Shown here: one piece after another, positions 39,026 through 47,770 of the stretch
Numbering within the stretch: the first letter of the stretch is position 1
Layout: each line of letters begins with the position of its first letter
NCBI RefSeq assembly: GCF_000195315.1
Contig: NC_015389.1
Location: 868,001-932,000 of the forward strand
Origin: Coriobacterium glomerans PW2
Lineage (GTDB): Bacteria; Actinomycetota; Coriobacteriia; Coriobacteriales; Coriobacteriaceae
Direction: 5' to 3'
Length of the DNA: 64,000 nucleotides
The notes under the pieces: generated by a model
Database searches by the model: none
The model's input: the letters and a program-made list of their open reading frames with translations, nothing else
What the model was told of the DNA's origin: nothing
Program-made: the position numbers and the translations under genes

Positions 39026-39829
39026 GTGTCTACCTATCAATCCGCACCCGATGCAAGCATGGCCGCAATCGCCATACGGGACTTCGAGTTCTGGTACAGC
39101 GAGTTCCATGCGCTCACCGAGGTGAATATGAACATCGCAAAGGACAGCATCACAGCGTTCATCGGGCCATCGGGTTGCGGGAAGTCGACGTTTCTGAGGT
39201 GCGTGAACCGCATGAACGATCTCATCGAGGGCACGCACGTCGAGGGCCGCATGGAGCTCGATGGATCGGACATCTACGCCGAGGGCGTTGACCCGGTCGA
39301 TCTCAGACGCCGTGTCGGCATGATCTTCCAGCAACCGAACCCCTTTCCGAAATCCATCTACGAGAATGTCGCCTTTGGACCTCGTCTGCAGGGTGTGACC
39401 AAGAAGAGCGATCTCGATGACATCGTCGAGGAGTCGCTCAAGCGCGCGAACCTCTGGAAGGAGGTGTCCAGCCAACTGGGCAAGGACGGCCTCGCCCTGT
39501 CGGGGGGTCAGCAGCAGCGGCTGTGCATCGCTCGCGTCCTGGCTGTTCAGCCGGACGTCCTGCTCATGGACGAGCCCTGCTCCGCGATAGATCCGACGTC
39601 GGTGCAAAAAGTCGAGGATCTCATGGCGGAGCTGGCACCTCAGATGACGATCGTCATCGTGACGCATAACATGCAGCAGGCTGCGCGCATCTCGGATTAC
39701 ACAGCGTTCTTTTTGCAAGAGGTCGCCGGAGAGCCCGCTACGCTCATCGAGTACGGTCAGACCGATTCGATCTTCACGAGTCCGATGGACCAGCGAACAG
39801 AAGACTACATCACAGGTCGCTTCGGCTGA
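39026..39829 (+). CDS. pstB: Phosphate ABC transporter ATPase
   Basis: The 267-residue ATPase energises phosphate import. It has Walker [11 protein letters not shown]-loop FQQPNPFP, the signature [15 protein letters not shown], Walker [14 protein letters not shown] and the H-loop VTHNMQQA, with the extended phosphate-type insertion between. The GTG at 39026 is preferred because gagggg lies seven bases before it; the GTG at 39011 has no site. It is the fourth gene of the pst operon, before phoU. Confidence 0.96.
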   Translation: MSTYQSAPDASMAAIAIRDFEFWYSEFHALTEVNMNIAKDSITAFIGPSGCGKSTFLRCVNRMNDLIEGTHVEGRMELDGSDIYAEGVDPVDLRRRVGMIFQQPNPFPKSIYENVAFGPRLQGVTKKSDLDDIVEESLKRANLWKEVSSQLGKDGLALSGGQQQRLCIARVLAVQPDVLLMDEPCSAIDPTSVQKVEDLMAELAPQMTIVIVTHNMQQAARISDYTAFFLQEVAGEPATLIEYGQTDSIFTSPMDQRTEDYITGRFG

Positions 39830-39885
39830 TTCCAAGCGATGCCGCGACCTGCTCGGCACGAACGCGAGAAAGTTTAGGAGAGATC

Positions 39886-40740
39886 ATGCGCAAGTTATTC
39901 TCAAGCCAGCTCATCGAGGCTCGACACGAGATGCTGTCTATTTTCGAGTCGCTGGATCTGACGCTGCACGATGCGATCAAGGCATTCGTGACCGATGACA
40001 AGAAGCTCGCCGGCAAGGCGAAAAAACGCACGCTCCAAGCGGATGCGCGCTGCGCCAACTTGGAGGCGGTCTGCTACAATCTCATCGCCACGCAGTCTCC
40101 GGTCGCATCTGATTTTCGGCTTCTTCAGACGATCATCTACATGAATTTCAACCTCGAGCGGATCTCCGACCACGTGCGCTCTATCGCGCGAGGCGCCAAG
40201 CGGAAGGCCAAGGCCGAGGTCGCTTTGCCCGCCGAACTCGTCGAGCTCGTGGAGAAGGAAGCCAAGCTCGTCTATCGTGTCATGGGTACCACGGCGACCG
40301 CTCTCGTCGACAATGATCTCGTTCTCATGCGCTCCCTCACCGATCAGGACGAGCCGGTTCGTGCCGTGTACGAGGAGTTCTTTCGCGTGTACAATCATCT
40401 GCTCACCGCAGAGGAGCCTGATGAGGGCGCTTTTGATGATCTGCGCCGCACGATCATGACATCGCGCTATCTGGAGCGAATCTCGTTCATCTCCGTCGAA
40501 CTCGCAAGTCGACTGACCTTTCTTCTGACGGGGCAGCGATGGAGCACGGCTGATGTCGTCGAGGCAGATGTGGAAGAGCTCGAGAGCATGCGCATCCCGT
40601 CGGGCGAGGGCGTGATTCTCGAACCGACTGCGGATGCGCGCTACGTGGCCGGCATACCGGCCGAGGAGATGGGGGAGAGCCTCAGAGAACTGATCGAGAA
40701 CGCATCGGATGAGGACTCTGACGAGAGCGACGAGGACTGA
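39886..40740 (+). CDS. phoU: Phosphate signalling protein PhoU
   Basis: PhoU links the Pst transporter to the PhoR-PhoB two-component system and damps phosphate uptake. The 284-residue product has the two three-helix bundles with the metal-binding E/D-x-x-x-D pattern (ERISDHVRSIARGAKRKA region and YLERISFISVELASRL), about 215 residues in total. A C-terminal extension of about 65 residues ends in a strongly acidic run (DEDSDESDED), unusual for PhoU. taggaga precedes the ATG. No phoR/phoB genes are in the window. Confidence 0.92.
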   Translation: MRKLFSSQLIEARHEMLSIFESLDLTLHDAIKAFVTDDKKLAGKAKKRTLQADARCANLEAVCYNLIATQSPVASDFRLLQTIIYMNFNLERISDHVRSIARGAKRKAKAEVALPAELVELVEKEAKLVYRVMGTTATALVDNDLVLMRSLTDQDEPVRAVYEEFFRVYNHLLTAEEPDEGAFDDLRRTIMTSRYLERISFISVELASRLTFLLTGQRWSTADVVEADVEELESMRIPSGEGVILEPTADARYVAGIPAEEMGESLRELIENASDEDSDESDED

Positions 40741-40819
40741 GATCGCCGTCGTGGAACCGATTCGGACCAGAGCATCCGCATCGACGTGGAGTTGAGATTC
40801 GAGTGAGGGAGGCCGTCTG

Positions 40820-41557
40820 ATGGACGAATACGAGGATGCCTTGCGTGAAAGGCGATACGCGATCCTCAGTCGGATGGATCGGGCGCTGCAGCGCAGCGGC
40901 CGGCCTCGCAAAGCGGCGCAGCTCATGGCGGTATCCAAGACCGTTGATCCTGTGAAGGTGGAGGCCGCGATCCGCGTGGGCTACCGCGTATTCGGGGAGA
41001 ATCGCCCACAGGAGCTGGTTCGCAAGATGAATGCCTTGGCGCCACGGCAGGAGCTTCCACAGGTTCGCTTCGACATGATCGGCAATTTGCAGAAGAACAA
41101 GATCAACGCCGTCCTGGGACGTGCGGCGTATATCCAGTCGATCAGCTCGGAGTCGATCGCGCGCGCGGTTTCGGTGCGTGTCGAGCGTGAGATCGCAGCG
41201 CGGCACATGATCGAGCCGCAACCGGTGCTGCTTGAAGTGAATGTGTCCGGAGAAACCTCAAAGGCAGGATTTGCTCCCGAGGAGCTGCGTGCATCCATGG
41301 ATAGACTCCGCTCACTTTGTGGAATTCGCATCGCGGGCATGATGACGATGGCACCGCGCGCTCAGCCCACGCTGGCCCGAGCGACGTTTCGAGGACTGCG
41401 GGAGCTTCGCGATGAGCTGGTAAAAGCCTATGACGGACTGGATCTCTCCGTGCTTTCATGTGGCATGAGCGAGGACTTCGAGATAGCTCTCGAAGAGGGC
41501 GCGACGCTGATTCGGCTGGGACGTGTGGTGTTCGATCCGTCCTTTGAGCTAGAATGA
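40820..41557 (+). CDS. YggS/YlmE family PLP-binding protein
   Basis: The 245-residue protein is a PLP homeostasis protein with a single alanine-racemase-like barrel. The PLP lysine is in LMAVSKTVD, followed by FGENRPQELVRK, DMIGNLQKNKIN, LLEVNVSGETSKAGF and a final LSCGMSEDFEIALEEGATLIRLG, all family hallmarks. It binds pyridoxal phosphate and affects amino-acid and vitamin B6 balance without known catalysis. It is the ylmE position of the ylmDE-sepF-yggT-divIVA cluster; phoU is 79 bases ahead and sepF 70 bases behind. Confidence 0.93.
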   Translation: MDEYEDALRERRYAILSRMDRALQRSGRPRKAAQLMAVSKTVDPVKVEAAIRVGYRVFGENRPQELVRKMNALAPRQELPQVRFDMIGNLQKNKINAVLGRAAYIQSISSESIARAVSVRVEREIAARHMIEPQPVLLEVNVSGETSKAGFAPEELRASMDRLRSLCGIRIAGMMTMAPRAQPTLARATFRGLRELRDELVKAYDGLDLSVLSCGMSEDFEIALEEGATLIRLGRVVFDPSFELE

Positions 41558-41627
41558 TACGGTCTGCATGGGGTGGCTCTGCAGCATATGAACATGAAAC
41601 GCACTTCTGGCAGAGAGGTTGAGAGAC

Positions 41628-42362
41628 GTGGGTTTTCTAGACGAGATAAAGAGGAAGCTTCCTTTCGGTCAGCGAACCGATGGCTATGAGCAGGCAAACG
41701 GCTATGATGACGATTATTACGATGGTCAATCAGAGCCCTATGACGATAGCGGGTACAAGGAGGATTCAGCTGATTTCGCATCCGATGCCGCTGCTGACTT
41801 CGTTCCCTCTTATTCGGAAGATGGATCGCGTGGCGTGCTCGGTCAAACCCGTCGAGGGGAGGCGGAGTCGGTTGCGGTCTACACTCGGTCAGGTCAGCTG
41901 ATCGGCGACGCTGAGAGGCACGCGACGACATTCAACCCTCCTTCTCGGTCGCAGGAGTCATTCAGGCCGGGGGCCTATGACACACCGTCGAGCTATGCGG
42001 AGTCGTCCCATGGCCGCTCAGCTCGCGGGTCCTCCGCTTCGCCCGCAACGACATCGCAGCATGCAAGCTCCATCATGAATTCTGTTCCCCAGCTGCCGGC
42101 GTATGTCCTCAAGCCGGAGAGCTACGATGATGTGGAGACCGTTGTGCGTCGCGTGCGCACCAAGCAGCCGGTCGCGCTTGTTTTCGCCGGTGTGCGTACC
42201 GAGGTTGCCAAACGGGTGCTCGATTTCAGTTATGGTTTCGCCTGCGGCTTTGGAGCGTCGGTCAAAGAGGTCGGAGATCGCGTCTTCGTGGTGCTCCCGG
42301 CTGGCTGCGAGGTCAAGAACTCCGATATCACCAAACTCCGCACCGACGGTTATCTGAAATAG
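41628..42362 (+). CDS. sepF: Cell division protein SepF
   Basis: SepF binds the FtsZ C-terminus and tethers the Z ring to the membrane, replacing FtsA in actinobacteria. The 244-residue product starts GFLDEIKRKLPF, an amphipathic membrane-binding helix, then has a long acidic and Ser/Gly-rich linker (about 15-155) and a C-terminal SepF core of about 80 residues (SYDDVETVVRRVRTKQPVAL, then VLDFSYGFACGF and VFVVLPAG). The GTG at 41628 follows agagagg by nine bases. Its TAG stop is in the same frame as the downstream YggT protein. Confidence 0.94.
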   Translation: MGFLDEIKRKLPFGQRTDGYEQANGYDDDYYDGQSEPYDDSGYKEDSADFASDAAADFVPSYSEDGSRGVLGQTRRGEAESVAVYTRSGQLIGDAERHATTFNPPSRSQESFRPGAYDTPSSYAESSHGRSARGSSASPATTSQHASSIMNSVPQLPAYVLKPESYDDVETVVRRVRTKQPVALVFAGVRTEVAKRVLDFSYGFACGFGASVKEVGDRVFVVLPAGCEVKNSDITKLRTDGYLK

Positions 42363-42374
42363 CAGGAAGGCGGG

Positions 42375-42653
42375 ATCATCATTACTTTCCTTAGGCTCGT
42401 TGACGAAGCGATTTCGTTATACACGTTTCTCATTTTGGTGAACTCGGCTCTCAGTTGGGTTCCTTTGGGACGCTTGGGCATGATGAGCGGTATCGCAGCG
42501 GCCATCAACGCGATTTGCGAACCCTTTGTCGGCTTGTTTCGGAGAATCATCCCAACGTTCGGAGGAATAGATTTCTCTCCATTTGTTGCGATTCTTGCAT
42601 TAATGGCTCTTCGTAGGATTCTAACGGCTATACTACTACCCACCGTGTATTGA
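42375..42653 (+). CDS. YggT family membrane protein with non-canonical start
   Basis: The frame reads IIITFLRLVDEAISLYTFLILVNSALSWVPLGRLG, a clear YggT/YlmG N-terminal helix and loop (given here in pieces: LRLVDEAISLYTFLIL, NSALSWVP), then a second helix near the end (FVAILALMALRRILTAIL). Family length is 80-100 residues; starting at 42375 gives 92. However no ATG, GTG or TTG exists between the sepF stop (42362) and 42435, and a start there would delete most of the first membrane helix and has no ribosome site. An aggaagg site at 42364-42370 instead points to ATC 42375/42378 or ATT 42381. YggT proteins act in membrane and division-site organisation; the exact role is unclear. Confidence 0.8.
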   Translation: MIITFLRLVDEAISLYTFLILVNSALSWVPLGRLGMMSGIAAAINAICEPFVGLFRRIIPTFGGIDFSPFVAILALMALRRILTAILLPTVY

Positions 42654-42694
42654 TTGATTTGAACAACGATCATGGTCATGTAAAGGAGTTTCAG

Positions 42695-43342
42695 ATGGCT
42701 ATCACACCTGCCGACATTCAGGCGCAAACCTTTCCAGAGGCAAAGCGCGGTTACGATCCGGCTGCGGTCGATGTCTTTCTTGAGCAACTCGCAAACGAGG
42801 TCGATGCGATGCTCTCGAAAATCGTGGACCTGAAAGGCAGGCTTACCACCACCGAGCAGCAGCTGAGCGAGGCGAGATCGCAGGTCACCCAGAGTTCTCA
42901 GTCACCGGTTTCGGTACCGGTCGAGCAAAGCGCCACCGAGCGACAGATCTCCGCTGCCCTCATCGCCGCGCAGCGCTCCGCGGACATGATCGTGGGCGAG
43001 GCGCAGGAGAACGCTGAGCGCATTCGAGCCGAGGCGGATACGAAGGCCCGCGAGGTCATTCGCCAGGCGCTGACGGAAAAGCAGAACGAGCTCGAGGAGA
43101 TCGACCGCCTCAAGACATCGCGTGAGGAGTTCAGAGGTGAGTACATCAAGCTCGTTCAGCATTTTATGGATGAGGCTCAGAACACCTTTCCGGCGGATCT
43201 GCTGACGGTTTCTCCCGTCGGCTCTGGATCGTCGCATGTATCGCAGATGCCCGCGGCTCTTGAGTCTTCCACCTCGGCCGCGCCAACCGCTGCGGATCCC
43301 TTCGCCCCGCTTGACAACTTCGGTGCCGACGACTTGGATTAA
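42695..43342 (+). CDS. divIVA: DivIVA domain protein
   Basis: The 215-residue coiled-coil protein marks negatively curved membrane at poles and septa and directs growth or division in Gram-positives. The N-terminal lipid-binding domain is typical: ITPADIQAQTFPEAKRGYDP followed by VDVFLEQLANEVDAML. Long heptad segments occupy about residues 30-65 and 85-150, and a Ser/Ala-rich tail closes it. aaaggag precedes the ATG at 42695. It ends the division block and is followed by a terminator. Confidence 0.95.
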   Translation: MAITPADIQAQTFPEAKRGYDPAAVDVFLEQLANEVDAMLSKIVDLKGRLTTTEQQLSEARSQVTQSSQSPVSVPVEQSATERQISAALIAAQRSADMIVGEAQENAERIRAEADTKAREVIRQALTEKQNELEEIDRLKTSREEFRGEYIKLVQHFMDEAQNTFPADLLTVSPVGSGSSHVSQMPAALESSTSAAPTAADPFAPLDNFGADDLD

Positions 43343-43396
43343 GCGGGCACCAGATTCGAGCCCGATGAAACGAGGGCTTTTACAGGTAAGATCAAG

Positions 43397-43425
43397 CGGC
43401 TCCGTTTCGACGGGGCCGTTTTTTT
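43397..43425 (+). terminator. Intrinsic terminator after divIVA
   Basis: cggctccg (43397-43404) pairs with cggggccg (43411-43418), an 8-bp stem with one G-T pair and a six-base loop, followed by seven T residues. It lies 54 bases after divIVA and touches the stop codon of the convergent treR gene, so it marks the end of the division transcript. Confidence 0.88.
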
Positions 43426-44195
43426 CAGCTTGAAAGCATGTCTCTCGCTCGTTTTCCACTGGGAGATTCGAGGTTTGCGACGTCACGTGTTGCCGTGTCG
43501 TTGAAACAGAAGTAGTCGGGTCGGTGACGAGATTGCGTGTACTCGAATAGCTCCCCTTTGCCGCTGTACGTCCATCCGCTGACCACGGCGAGAAAATCGA
43601 AGCCCTCGATGGACAGCAGTTCCTGATCACGTCGCGTACACCGCTCCACGGTGATCATTCGCCTGCTTGTTGCGATGGACATGTGAAGTACGTGCTCGAT
43701 GTACTCATAGACCGAGTTCTCGGCAATACTTGGCGTTAATCCCGAAACCGCAGACGCCAGAAAATAGTTGTTATCAAAGATGAGGCGCATGCCGTTCAAC
43801 CGTCTTACCCGCTCGATATGGATGAGCTGCGAGCCCATAGTGAAACCGGTCAGATCTGCAAGAGATTGGTCGACCTCGAGCTGCTCGAATGTTACAACTT
43901 CCGTGGTTGCCAGAAGATGGTTGCGCGCTGCCGTCTCCTTGAACGTCTCGATACCGCCCACGATGAATGCCGCCTTGGCCGGCTGACGGTGGATGACCAG
44001 CACGCCTTTACCTTGGATCGGCTGGACGCAGCCTTTGGCCGCCAGCATCGCCAGTGCTCGACGCAACGTGTTGTGAGAACAGCCGTAGACGTCGATCAGC
44101 TTGTTCTCCGAAGGCAGGAGTGTCTGATAAGGGTAGGTGCCATCCTCTATATTATGCAGAATATCGCGATATATCGCGTCATATCTCATCTTCAT
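43425..44195 (-). CDS. treR: GntR-family trehalose operon regulator (TreR type)
   Basis: The 256-residue protein has an N-terminal winged helix (about residues 3-70: YDAIYRDILHNIEDGTY, LPSENKLIDVYGCSHNTLRRAL) and a C-terminal UTRA ligand domain of the HutC subfamily (FDNNYFLASAVSGL, SGWTYSGKGELFEYTQSRHRPDYF). Family members of this type sense trehalose-6-phosphate. It is divergent from the trehalose PTS gene and two palindromes lie between them, so it probably represses both directions. The start at 44195 has gagaggg seven bases before it; an earlier GTG/ATG region lacks it. Confidence 0.88.
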   Translation of the reverse strand: MKMRYDAIYRDILHNIEDGTYPYQTLLPSENKLIDVYGCSHNTLRRALAMLAAKGCVQPIQGKGVLVIHRQPAKAAFIVGGIETFKETAARNHLLATTEVVTFEQLEVDQSLADLTGFTMGSQLIHIERVRRLNGMRLIFDNNYFLASAVSGLTPSIAENSVYEYIEHVLHMSIATSRRMITVERCTRRDQELLSIEGFDFLAVVSGWTYSGKGELFEYTQSRHRPDYFCFNDTATRDVANLESPSGKRARDMLSS

Positions 44196-44352
44196 GATAC
44201 GACCCTCTCGATCTTGATCATTTTCGTGCAAGTTGTCTCATAAGCTGCCGGCATCGTGAGATCTCAGGAAAATCACGAGATTCGCTACACAATCCTATGG
44301 GCCGCTCACGGGCATAAAACTGCCGTAGAACCGATTGCAAACATATTTCTAA

Positions 44353-44368
44353 ACTTATTCAAATAAGT
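44353..44368. promoter_or_regulatory. TreR operator candidate 1
   Basis: acttattcaaataagt is an almost perfect palindrome in the treR-treP intergenic region. A ttgcaa hexamer at 44335-44340 lies 12 bases upstream and could be the -35 of the PTS gene, with the -10 inside this operator. It is the exact reverse complement of operator 2, so both can be bound by the same dimer. Confidence 0.75.
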
Positions 44369-44386
44369 TGTAGCATGATGAAGGCA

Positions 44387-44402
44387 ACTTATTTGAATAA
44401 GT
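44387..44402. promoter_or_regulatory. TreR operator candidate 2
   Basis: acttatttgaataagt is the exact reverse complement of operator 1, with centres 34 bases apart. It ends 40 bases before the PTS gene start, where a bound repressor would block transcription. The pair and spacing suit cooperative repression. Confidence 0.75.
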
Positions 44403-44442
44403 AGTGCTTGTATATCAGCATGAGACATCGAAGGAGCCTGAT

Positions 44443-45921
44443 ATGGGAAGATTCAAACAAGATGTCATCGATCTGCTCGAACTTGTCGGAGGAGCGGAGA
44501 ACATCAGCGCAATATCGCATTGCGTCACGCGTATGCGGTTTGTTCTCCGCGATCCCGGTTTGGCGGATGTTGAAAAAATCGAGATGCTCCGATCGGTGAA
44601 GGGAACGTTTACGCAGGCGGGACAATTTCAGGTTATCATCGGAAACGAGGTTGATGATTTCTACAATGAGTTCATCTCCGCCTCGGGACTAGAAGGGGTC
44701 TCGAAGGAGGAGACGAAAAAGGCAGCGGTCAAGAACCAAAATGTGCTCCAGCACGTCATGACCTCGATCGCCGAGATATTCGCTCCGCTCATTCCCGCAA
44801 TTATCGTCGGCGGGCTGATTCTCGGGTTTCGCAACTGCATCGATAGCCTGCTCCTGTTCGAGAACGGTACCAAGACTCTCGTGCAAATAAGTCAGTTCTG
44901 GGCGGGCGCAGACAGCTTTTTGTGGCTTATCGGCGAAGCGGTGTTTCAGACCGGCATCCCGGTTGGGATCTGCTGGTCGGTGAGCAAGAAGATGGGTACG
45001 ACCCAGATGCTTGGCATCGTGCTCGGCTTGACGCTCACCTCCGGGCAGCTCCTGAATGCATATAGCGTTGCGGGCACCCCGGCCGACCAGATTCCGATGT
45101 GGAACTTCGGAATTGCTCAGGTCAGGATGATCGGATATCAGGCTCAGGTCATTCCCGCAATACTGGCTGCGCTCACCCTCGGGTATCTTGAACGGTTTTT
45201 TCGTAAGATATTCCCCGCTGCCATCTCCATGATCGCCGTGCCCATCTGCAGTCTGATTTTTGCGGTCATGGCTGCGCATTTTGTGCTCGGACCGATCGGT
45301 TGGACGCTGGGAAGCGCTATCTCTTCTGTCGTGTACGCCGGCATCACCGGTCCGGCTCGAGTCGTCTTCGGCGCGATCTTTGGTTTCTTCTATGCTCCCC
45401 TGGTCATCACAGGGTTGCATCACATGTCGAATGCAATCGATCTGCAGCTCATCGCCGACTACGGTGGGACCATGCTCTGGCCGATGATCGCGCTGTCGAA
45501 CATCGCACAGGGATCAGCGGTTCTCGGCATGGCCGCTCTGCAGCGCAGGAACGCTCGGGCACAGGAGACGAACATCCCCTCGATCATCTCCTGTTATCTT
45601 GGTGTCACCGAGCCTGCGATGTTTGGTGTGAACCTCAAATACGTGTTTCCCTTCATATGCGCGATGGTGGGCTCTGGGGTTGCCGGAGTTGTCTGCACCG
45701 CGACCAATACCACCGCCAATGCAATAGGCGTCGGCGGGCTTCCGGGCATTCTGTCCATCAAACCGCTGTCCATGGGTTCATTTGCGATATGCATGCTCAT
45801 CTCGGTGATCGTCCCATTTGTGCTCACGCTTGTGTTGGGTTCTCATCGCGGGATCGGAACAGATACAGAGAAAACAGCTTCGGGACCGGATCTCTCAGAC
45901 GCGGTCGCGCAGATGAGATGA
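44443..45921 (+). CDS. treP: PTS trehalose-specific EIIBC component
   Basis: The 492-residue protein imports trehalose and phosphorylates it to trehalose-6-phosphate. The EIIB domain (about 1-90) has the phosphorylated cysteine C27 in ISHCVTRMRF; the EIIC domain (about 110-460) has about ten membrane helices with GTPYVY-independent sugar-family blocks such as FGAIFGFFYAPLVITGLHHM and SCYLGVTEPAMFGVNLKY. There is no EIIA domain, so a separate glucose-type EIIA must supply phosphate. aaggag precedes the ATG at 44443. treC follows 70 bases later. Confidence 0.93.
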   Translation: MGRFKQDVIDLLELVGGAENISAISHCVTRMRFVLRDPGLADVEKIEMLRSVKGTFTQAGQFQVIIGNEVDDFYNEFISASGLEGVSKEETKKAAVKNQNVLQHVMTSIAEIFAPLIPAIIVGGLILGFRNCIDSLLLFENGTKTLVQISQFWAGADSFLWLIGEAVFQTGIPVGICWSVSKKMGTTQMLGIVLGLTLTSGQLLNAYSVAGTPADQIPMWNFGIAQVRMIGYQAQVIPAILAALTLGYLERFFRKIFPAAISMIAVPICSLIFAVMAAHFVLGPIGWTLGSAISSVVYAGITGPARVVFGAIFGFFYAPLVITGLHHMSNAIDLQLIADYGGTMLWPMIALSNIAQGSAVLGMAALQRRNARAQETNIPSIISCYLGVTEPAMFGVNLKYVFPFICAMVGSGVAGVVCTATNTTANAIGVGGLPGILSIKPLSMGSFAICMLISVIVPFVLTLVLGSHRGIGTDTEKTASGPDLSDAVAQMR

Positions 45922-45991
45922 CCGTCCGATTGAATGGTTCAGCATAGGCATCTCGGATCATCTTGAAATATACCGCTAGGCTGAAGGGAAC

Positions 45992-47680
45992 ATGATGGCG
46001 GAGGGGGTAAAGGATTGCGTTTGCTGCTCGAACGATGCGTGTCGATTCGGCGACAGCACCGTTTACCAGATTTACGTGAAATCGTTCAAAGACTCGAATG
46101 GTGACGGGATAGGCGATCTGGCTGGGATTATCGAGAAGCTCGATTACCTCGCCGAACTCGGTATCGATTACCTTTGGCTAACGCCCTTCTTCGCGTCTCC
46201 TCTTCACGACAACGGTTACGATGTGTCTGATTACAAAGCGGTGAACCCGCTGTTCGGCAGCATGGATGATTTCGACCGGCTTGTGGAGGGAGCATCCGCT
46301 CGCGGTATGAAGATCATGCTCGACATGGTTTTCAACCATACATCTTCAGAGCATACCTGGTTTCAGCGCGCACTGGCAGGGGATGCGCGTTATCAGGATT
46401 ACTATATCTTTCGTGAAGGGGTCCGAGATGAGCCTCCCACCAACTGGAAGTCAAAGTTCGGCGGATCCGCTTGGGAATACGTATCGGCACTGGGCAGGTG
46501 GTATCTGCATCTCTTCGATGTGACCCAGCCTGATCTCAACTGGGACAATCCTGCGGTTCGGGCTCAGCTGGCAGATGTTGTCAGATACTGGAGGCGCAAA
46601 GGGGTATCGGGCTTCCGCTTTGATGTCGTGAATCTCATATCAAAGCCTAGAGTCTTCATAGATGACCTGAAGGGAGACGGCCGTTCTCTTTATACCGATG
46701 GACCAAGGATCCATGAGTATTTGAAGGAGCTCGTAGCCACTGCCGGCATCGGCTCGATGATAACAGTCGGAGAGATGTCTTCGACGTCTCTTGCAGACTG
46801 CATGCGCTATACAGATCCCACTCGGCATGAGCTGTCGATGATCTTCAGTTTCCATCATCTCAAGGTAGACTACAAAGATGGTGACAAGTGGTCCCTCATG
46901 AGACCGGATATCTTGAGATTTCGCGAGCTGATTCGAACGTGGCAGCTAGGACTGCAATCTTGCGGGGGCTGGAATGCTCTGTTTCTGGGGAACCACGATC
47001 AACCAAGACCGGTATCGCGATTCGGAGACGACAAGACGTACTGGGATGTTTCGGCAAAGATGCTGGCGATCTTCATGCATCTCATGAGGGGCACCCCCTA
47101 TGTGTATCAGGGTGAGGAGATCGGCATGGGGAATCCGGGCTTCTCCTCGATCGAGCAGTACCGCGACGTCGAGAGCCTGAACTACTATCGAATTCTTCGA
47201 CATCGAGGTAAAAGCGAGCAGGAGGCGCTCGCCGTGCTCGCTCAGCGCTCGAGAGATAACTCGAGGACGCCGATGCAGTGGCAGGCCCGAACTCAGGCGG
47301 GTTTCACGGATGGCACCCCTTGGATCGAGACGTCTCGAGACGCTGCGAGAGCGAATGTAGCCAATGAGATCGTTGATCCGAACTCCATCTGGTCACTGTA
47401 TCGTCATCTCATCGAGCTTCGCAAGCAGATGCCGCTGATCGCGCGAGGATCAATCGCCTTTCTGGAGGTTATCTCTCCGAAGGTCATAGCCTATGTGCGC
47501 GAGCTGGATTCAAAGCGGTTGGTGGTGCTCAGCTCGTTTTCCAATGCCGTTGAGGCGGCGGTGCCGGCAGGGGAGATCGCCGGCATGAGGTTGCTCGCGA
47601 GCAGCTACCCCACTGATCCTGAAACAGATGACGGCATTGTCGTGCTTCGCCCCTGGGAGGGCGCGGCACTCATCCGATGA
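45992..47680 (+). CDS. treC: Alpha,alpha-phosphotrehalase (GH13)
   Basis: TreC hydrolyses trehalose-6-phosphate to glucose and glucose-6-phosphate. The 562-residue GH13 enzyme has VYQIYVKSFKDSNGDGIGDL, DMVFNHTSSEH, the nucleophile Asp in GFRFDVVN, the acid/base Glu in VGEMSS and the transition-state Asp in LGNHDQPR. The N-terminus has about 20 extra residues with three cysteines before the barrel. aaggga precedes the ATG. Close relatives split glucosides such as isomaltose, but the neighbouring trehalose PTS and TreR support this call. It ends eight bases before the left attachment repeat. Confidence 0.92.
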   Translation: MMAEGVKDCVCCSNDACRFGDSTVYQIYVKSFKDSNGDGIGDLAGIIEKLDYLAELGIDYLWLTPFFASPLHDNGYDVSDYKAVNPLFGSMDDFDRLVEGASARGMKIMLDMVFNHTSSEHTWFQRALAGDARYQDYYIFREGVRDEPPTNWKSKFGGSAWEYVSALGRWYLHLFDVTQPDLNWDNPAVRAQLADVVRYWRRKGVSGFRFDVVNLISKPRVFIDDLKGDGRSLYTDGPRIHEYLKELVATAGIGSMITVGEMSSTSLADCMRYTDPTRHELSMIFSFHHLKVDYKDGDKWSLMRPDILRFRELIRTWQLGLQSCGGWNALFLGNHDQPRPVSRFGDDKTYWDVSAKMLAIFMHLMRGTPYVYQGEEIGMGNPGFSSIEQYRDVESLNYYRILRHRGKSEQEALAVLAQRSRDNSRTPMQWQARTQAGFTDGTPWIETSRDAARANVANEIVDPNSIWSLYRHLIELRKQMPLIARGSIAFLEVISPKVIAYVRELDSKRLVVLSSFSNAVEAAVPAGEIAGMRLLASSYPTDPETDDGIVVLRPWEGAALIR

Positions 47681-47688
47681 GCAACGAG

Positions 47689-47712
47689 ATGCGAAGTGGG
47701 CCGATAAGCCGG
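47689..47712 (+). repeat. Left attachment-site repeat (duplicate of the rnpB 3' end)
   Basis: These 24 bases, beginning atgcgaagtggg and ending taagccgg, are identical to 52075-52098. Beyond base 24 the two sites diverge (ttttaata here, gttctgtc there), so this copy is only the terminal piece of rnpB left behind by integration. It starts eight bases after treC. Confidence 0.9.
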
Positions 47713-47750
47713 TTTTAATAAAATAGCAGGTAGATAGCTTGCATAAGCGA

Positions 47751-47770
47751 AAAATGTCCTAAAATGTCCT
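47751..47770 (+). repeat. Tandem 10-bp repeats, probable integrase arm sites
   Basis: aaaatgtcct occurs twice in direct tandem (47751-47760 and 47761-47770) at the integrase end of the element, 38 bases inside the left repeat. The core aatgtcct recurs at 51971-51978 near the right end. This is the layout of arm-type binding sites for a lambda-type integrase. Confidence 0.55.

Noticed and set aside
42435-42653. YggT starting at TTG 42435 or GTG 42438
   Set aside because: These would remove most of the first membrane helix and have no ribosome-binding site; the aggaagg and family length support an upstream non-standard start.
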